From Paramecium sonneborni (taxonomy: Eukaryota > Ciliophora > Oligohymenophorea > Peniculida > Parameciidae), in NCBI GenBank assembly GCA_905182985.1, contig CAJJDN010000326.1, positions 1-26,368 of the forward strand: DNA of 26,368 bases, written 5' to 3'. Each line of letters starts with the position of its first letter. Position 1 is the first letter of the stretch. The position numbers and the translations under genes were made by a program. Under the pieces are notes generated by a model. It was not told the origin of the DNA and searched no databases. It saw nothing but the letters and a program-made list of their open reading frames with translations. Below are positions 21,419-26,368 of the stretch, piece after piece.

Positions 21419-24102
21419 TCATAAATTTAACAATATATCTTTAAATTCTTTCAAGTTTAATGGTTTAGATAAAACATAAGTCATCCCTGCATCTAAACAA
21501 TTTATAATATCTGATTCACTTGTAAATGCTGTTAAACCAATAATCTTAATAGAAGGTATCTTCTAAATTTTTATCATTTCTGAAATTAATTTTGTTGTTT
21601 CAATTCCATTTAATATTGGCATTTAATAATCCATCAAAATTACATCAAGCAATTAACAATTATCACAACATTTTTTTAATTGATTCAATATATCTATTGC
21701 TTATTAACCATTAAAAGCCTATAATAAATAAAATAAATACTAACCACTAAAACTTCAAAATCTAATTTCTATAATAACATACATAATGAATGTTAATTAA
21801 AAACTTCATCATCTACTGAGAGTATTTTTCTACATTAACATTTCTTTTTTTATACAAAATTCAATAAATTTTATTAACTCTCTTAATCTTCCAAAAATTT
21901 TAATTATTTTATACTATATACCTATGATTAAAGACTTCTACGTTATTTTATCTCCTTAAATTATTATTATATTGATGGAGAATCACGTGATTATCTTAAA
22001 TGATTAAAATTAATATCTTGACTTGAATCTGAACTATGTGATTCATTTAAATTACTAATTAATTTAGGGTTTGAGGATTATAATTGTTTCACTTTACTAT
22101 TTAAAGTCAAAAATTCACTTGATTTATCTAATGATATCATATCAGTAAAAAATTCTTTTGTCTTAAATTAAGGAGTAATCATATCATTATTCTTATAATT
22201 AGACATTCTCCTAATTGATGTAACAATTACAGTTCCAATTTATATTTTGTTCGAAGAATTCATTTTTGTTCCAATTCTAAGTAATTTTCTACTTAACATA
22301 AGTGGTGATTGTCCTTTATTTTAATCATCCACTAAAATTGTTACTTTTGTTCCTAAATTCTTTCCTTCACTTTTAATTTATAATAACTATTTTTTTGGAT
22401 TAGCACATAATTTTGTTAATAAAATAGATGATACTAATAGTCCAAATCCATGCCACCCTTTATTAAATACAAAATCAGATGTTTCCTAAAATTGGCATAA
22501 AGTTCTCTAAATTCTCTCTAAATTCTCTTATTCCATACCAATCCCTTAATCTTTAATAGATATTTTTAAAGTATTTTATTCAACTGATTTAAATTTTACA
22601 ATAACATTTCCACTATATGAAAATTTTAAAGAATTTGCCAATAAATTTACTATGATTTATAATAAACGATTATAATCAGTATTAAAAGTTGAAAAATTAT
22701 TTTTTTTCATTACTATTTATAAACCCATATTCTTCATTTAAAACTACTGTTAAAATAAACCACTAATCTCATTGATTAATTCTTTGAATGTAATTTCCTT
22801 TGTTGAAAGAAATAATTAATTAGCATAATAATTTGAAAAATCAATGATATCATTAATGATATATGATTGCAATTTCAAAGAGTTATATGCTGGTTGTAAA
22901 TATTAGATCTTTATAAAATTATCAATTTTTGATTCGGAAATAGCTGATTCTATCAAATTTTTAGCACTATTTAAAGGTGTTTTCATTTCATGTGAAAATG
23001 ACTCTATTATTTTTGATTTGAAATCATCTTTAATTTTTTATTATGATAATTCTGTCTATTTTGAAATATCATTTAAAAAAATAGTTATCTCTTAATTATC
23101 ACTAATAATTTATCCACTCAATGAAATAGGATTACAATTCTATAATTTAAGAGTACAAGATATATCAAGTGCTTTATTACTTGAAGCTTATATTAATGAA
23201 TCATAAAATCCTTTTTTATATTCATTTATAATTTATTCTAAAGTCTTAGTTTATATTGTAATAACCTACTTTGTAGATTACAGATTTTTTAATTCTTTAC
23301 AAGATGGATCTCTTTATTTATCTCTTAGTTTTTTCATCTAAAGTGATGCAATTTTAAAGACTTCTGTACACTATTATGGTATTTAAAAACTTAATTAGGA
23401 TAAAATAATTTTTTATAATTCTTCTTCCATTTCACATTTGAACAATTTTATAAAGCATTAATTAATGTATTTAACACACAAATTAGAATAATCTAAAATA
23501 AGTACTTATACATTCATATCTTAGATTCTTTATCTCCAAATATTATCACTTGTTTTTTAATAATAAAAGGGTGATTATAATTCATTTAATTATGATTGTA
23601 AATATTGGGTTTAATTTTATATTTAGTCCTACGATTAACAATATTTAAAAATATCCATTCCTATTAAAAAAAATGAACAAATAAAACTTATTGCATTAAT
23701 TTAAATCAAACTGACTGATAATATTAGAGATAATTTTCCAAGAATATTAACAAGTAAAGCAATTTTAGATATGAATTAATCTATTTTAATCTCTAATGAA
23801 TAACACATCTATATTGATAAGAATATGCAATTAGGTAATTATATTATTGAAATAACAACTATTTCAAGTATCCTATCCACTAACATGATATTCAAAATTA
23901 TATTTGGAGTAATTTTATTCTTTAAAACATACATAAGACAGAATATGAAAATGTCAGCAATTATTTTGATAATAATAACTATTAGATCAGTCATTATTTC
24001 TGTCAATTCTTAAATTAGACTGATATTTAACAATATTTGTATTGCTAATAGGGAAAGATTAGTCTAAAGAAATATATCTTTTGGCGATGCTTTCTTGTTC
24101 AT
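21419..24102 (-). CDS. membrane hybrid histidine kinase with receiver domain
   Basis: It has 885 residues: exon 1 24102-21745, a 26-nt intron, exon 2 21718-21419. It should autophosphorylate a His with ATP and pass the phosphate to its own Asp. Residues 13-152 hold about five or six hydrophobic membrane segments. A Gln-rich linker and a PAS-like stretch precede the H box SFSHEMKTPLN (His371). The ATPase domain shows the N box QIIVNLLANSLKF (about 485), G1 DQGIGM (about 518) and G2 GWHGFGLL (about 549). The receiver has the acidic pair SVDDE, phospho-acceptor Asp816 in LMDYQMPILNG, GLTAF, and Lys871 in SKPL. All catalytic motifs are present and the frame is clean over 2.7 kb. No sensor domain could be named. 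A degenerate paralogue lies directly upstream on the same strand. The ATG was chosen because membrane segments begin right after it. Confidence 0.85.
21719..21744 (-). other. intron (26 nt) in the hybrid kinase gene
   Basis: Read on the minus strand it begins GTTAGT and ends TTATAG, phase 0 after codon 786. Splicing gives FEVLVAFNGQQAIDIL, the normal receiver-domain text. The GTT start is unusual, but the paralogue has a 26-nt intron at the same place. Confidence 0.8.
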
Positions 24103-24237
24103 GATGGGTGATTGTAATGATTTATTAAATTATTATTATTAAAAATAATATTAATCAATTAAAAGTAAGGACAATTTATTTAATATTTAGCAAAGTGTAT
24201 AATAATTAAATTTAACAGTAAAATCATTAATTTTTTT

Positions 24238-26020
24238 TCATAACATAAAGTATTATTAAAAAAAATGGTTTTGGTTTTATTAAATTAAAGTAAGAATTTC
24301 TTTAAACTCTTTTAGATTAAGTGGTTTGTGTAACATATCGCTCATTCCTGCTTTTAAACAATTTTCAATATCATTAGAATTTGTAAAAACAGTTAAACCA
24401 ACAATATGAATTCTAGGTAGCTTAGCATCCCTTTAGAATAGGCATCTAACAATCTATTAAGACTAAAGTTACTAATTACACCGGTGACTACATTTTTAAT
24501 ATTCTAAATATCAACGCATGCTTATTGTCCATTAAAATCCTAATATAAAAAATAATATTTTTTACCAAAATTACTTCAAATCCAAATTTAGACAATATTA
24601 ACATTTTTTTTTTCTTTAATTTATTTATAAAAATTCTTATCTTCTTATTCTGCCTATTTAATAAATTAAATGATAAGTATTTTAGAATTATTAGATTATT
24701 ATGATGAATTTTCATTCTTACTTAATTGTCTTCTCTCATTTACTTTTAGGGTTAACTACAAATTATATCTATAATTAAAGATGGCTAAACAGGATATAAT
24801 AAACCAAAGTTTTATTCTAATGAATCATAGACAACACTTTCACTAAAAATAGATTCGTCATTTGATTTTTATCAAAATAGTTTAGTTTATTATTATTTTG
24901 GTATATTTTTCATTAGTTAATCTGTTGTCTAAATAATTGTACCATTTAAATTATTAAGTGAAGATGTTAAATGAACAGAAATTTATAATCTTTAAGTATT
25001 TTATCTAATAAAATATTATTTAATACTATTACATTTGTTGCTTATAAATTTCAAATAAAAAGTGATACCTTTGAACTCATATTAATTCCATCGATTCAAA
25101 CTTTATTTTACTTTTATCAAATGGTCCTTCTTTAGAAACTAACATAGCTGAAATCAATAAACCTAATCCCTACCATGTGTTATATAATTAAATCTCTTTT
25201 TGATTCTCCAAATTATTTAAATATGATTAAATCTATGTTATATTCATGCATGAAAGACCTTATTCCACATAACTAACTGTAAATTTTAATATTTCTTTCG
25301 TATGTGATTAAATTTTCAAAAAAATAAATTGTTCAGTTAAAAATTTAATAGAGTTTTGTAATGAATTCACCAATATTTACATTAACTTAGTATAATCACT
25401 TGTTACTGTAGTTGTACAACAATCCTATGGATCTACTCTAAATTCAAGATTTTTCTCTGTTAATTACACAGTAAATAGTGAAGTAATTTCATTAATTAAT
25501 ATCTCATTGAGAATTCCTTAATCAAGTATTCTAAATTTTTTGTATTTGAAGATGTAAAATCAATTAGATCACTTATTAAATATGATTAGATTTTAGCTTA
25601 AATTTAATGCTGGAACTGTATATTTATTTTTAATTATTTCAGAATCAGCAGAGTCTTATAAAATAGATAAATAATTAATAGCTCCTTGAATGGAGTTCTT
25701 AATTCATGTGAAAAGGATTCTAAAATCTTAAATTATATATGAATAAATTTACTTTTGGTTTGATTCATCTTCTGAAATTAATTATTAAAGCTCATTTTAT
25801 TTTGAAATATCATTTAAAATTAATATTACTTCTTCATTATATTGATTTGTTAAAATAACACGAGATAATCAAATTTTTTTATTAGTATATTTTATATTTG
25901 CATTTTCTACAAGATCTTAAGATAGTAATTCTAATGAATTATTTACTATAAATACATAAAAAAGACCCTCAGAAAAATATGATATAATCTCAGCAAATGT
26001 AAATTAAGTGTATTATGTTC
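24238..26020 (-). pseudogene. degenerate second hybrid histidine kinase
   Basis: It is a tandem paralogue of the kinase at 21419-24102. Read right to left it shows a PAS-like segment (about 26020-25800, ending ILILNDISKQNEL), the H box KILESFSHELRTPF (His codon 25708-25706), the N box QILVNSLQNSIKF (about 25370), a weak G1 (EQGLSCM for DQGIGM), the G2 text WQGLGLLISA, and receiver pieces LIDCQMPILKG and IVGLTVFTNSNDIENC to HKPLNLKEF, stop 24240-24238. A 26-nt intron sits at 24540-24565, as in the paralogue. Defects: the membrane N-terminus is missing; TGA interrupts the PAS-like part; the frame shifts before the H box, before the receiver Asp and after CQMPILKG, where about 10 residues are also missing; the G1 Asp is Glu. 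It is almost certainly non-functional. Confidence 0.7.
24540..24565 (-). other. intron (26 nt) in the degenerate kinase
   Basis: On the minus strand it begins GTAAAAAAT and ends ATATTAG. It lies between FEVIL and DFNGQQA, the same position and length as in the intact paralogue. Confidence 0.75.
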
Positions 26021-26368
26021 AAAATAATCTAGTTAAGCTTAAGATAATATTTATAATGATTCTGTAATTATGTTTAAACAATTAATTTGTTTATTTTATA
26101 ATAATATTATTGTGAAACATTAATTTTTCCTAAAATTACGGTTTTGATAGTGATAAATCTAACAATCAAACAATTTAGATATTATGTAAATAATGTTAAT
26201 AATTGAGAAAAATTGAGAATGTTTTTAATAATTTTTATAATTTGGAAATTGTGCATAATATTTTTAATATTGTGTAATAATTTTATATATTTTGTATAAT
26301 ATTTGTATAATATTTTTAAGAAAGAAAGGCTGAGTAAACTCTAAAATTATAAGATAATAATAATTTTT
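26021..26368. other. low-complexity AT-rich end, no gene seen
   Basis: Short T/A-rich motifs such as TGTATAATATT recur near 26296-26320. Neither strand offers a protein-like frame that continues the degenerate kinase, and no CCCCAA- or CCCAAA-type telomere repeat is present. Confidence 0.5.

Noticed and set aside
23245..23272. GT..AG stretch resembling an intron in the kinase (minus strand, begins GTTATTAC, ends CTTTAG)
   Set aside because: Removal would break the frame that leads into the PAS-like part and the H box.
23825..24013. Plus-strand hydrophobic open frame
   Set aside because: It is the antisense shadow of the kinase's membrane segments.
26270..26368. Possible telomere-proximal sequence at the window end
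   Set aside because: No CCCCAA- or CCCAAA-type repeats; only AT-rich low complexity.

Overview
The window looks like macronuclear DNA of a ciliate close to Paramecium. It is extremely AT-rich. TAA and TAG are read as glutamine all through long conserved frames, and only TGA ends them. The genes carry tiny GT..AG introns (22-29 nt), one of which has a length divisible by three and hides an in-frame TGA. The species cannot be fixed from this sequence. All gene models below assume the ciliate code; under the standard code almost nothing here is open.

Left part (1-5800). After a decayed gene remnant (571-1211), an intact plus-strand gene (1383-4091) encodes a ubiquitin-specific protease with an N-terminal B-box-like zinc-binding region. 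About 1.7 kb without a convincing gene follows.

Centre-left (5815-15153). One giant plus-strand gene with five predicted mini-introns encodes a secreted or surface-anchored protein of about 3,070 residues: signal peptide, beta-rich N-terminus, long cysteine-rich (furin/EGF-receptor-like) region, long beta-helix-like region and about eight C-terminal membrane segments. Its frame is clean over 9.3 kb.

Centre-right (15381-21393). Coding character continues, but every gene is broken by 1-nt shifts at A/T runs, a few in-frame TGAs and one 5-bp tandem duplication. On the minus strand there are a B-box/coiled-coil/SPRY gene (17594-18789), an unrecognised conserved-looking gene (16775-17482) and two further remnants (15840-16800 and 15381-15740). 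On the plus strand there are an unrecognised remnant (18863-19798) and a mitochondrial ribosomal protein bL12-like gene (20647-21393). A single N at 19913 is followed by what appears to be an exact 427-bp copy of 18758-19184. This block is either a pseudogene cluster or a poorly resolved assembly join.

Right part (21419-26368). An intact minus-strand hybrid histidine kinase (21419-24102; membrane segments, His371, ATPase domain, receiver Asp816) is followed by a tandem, degenerate second copy (24238-26020). The second copy keeps the same intron position and length but lacks the membrane part and has shifted frames and a damaged ATP-binding motif. The last 350 bases are low-complexity AT sequence.

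The intact genes do not form an obvious pathway. The themes are ubiquitin removal, a cell-surface protein and membrane-linked phosphorelay signalling. No operon-like or clearly new defence system was seen.
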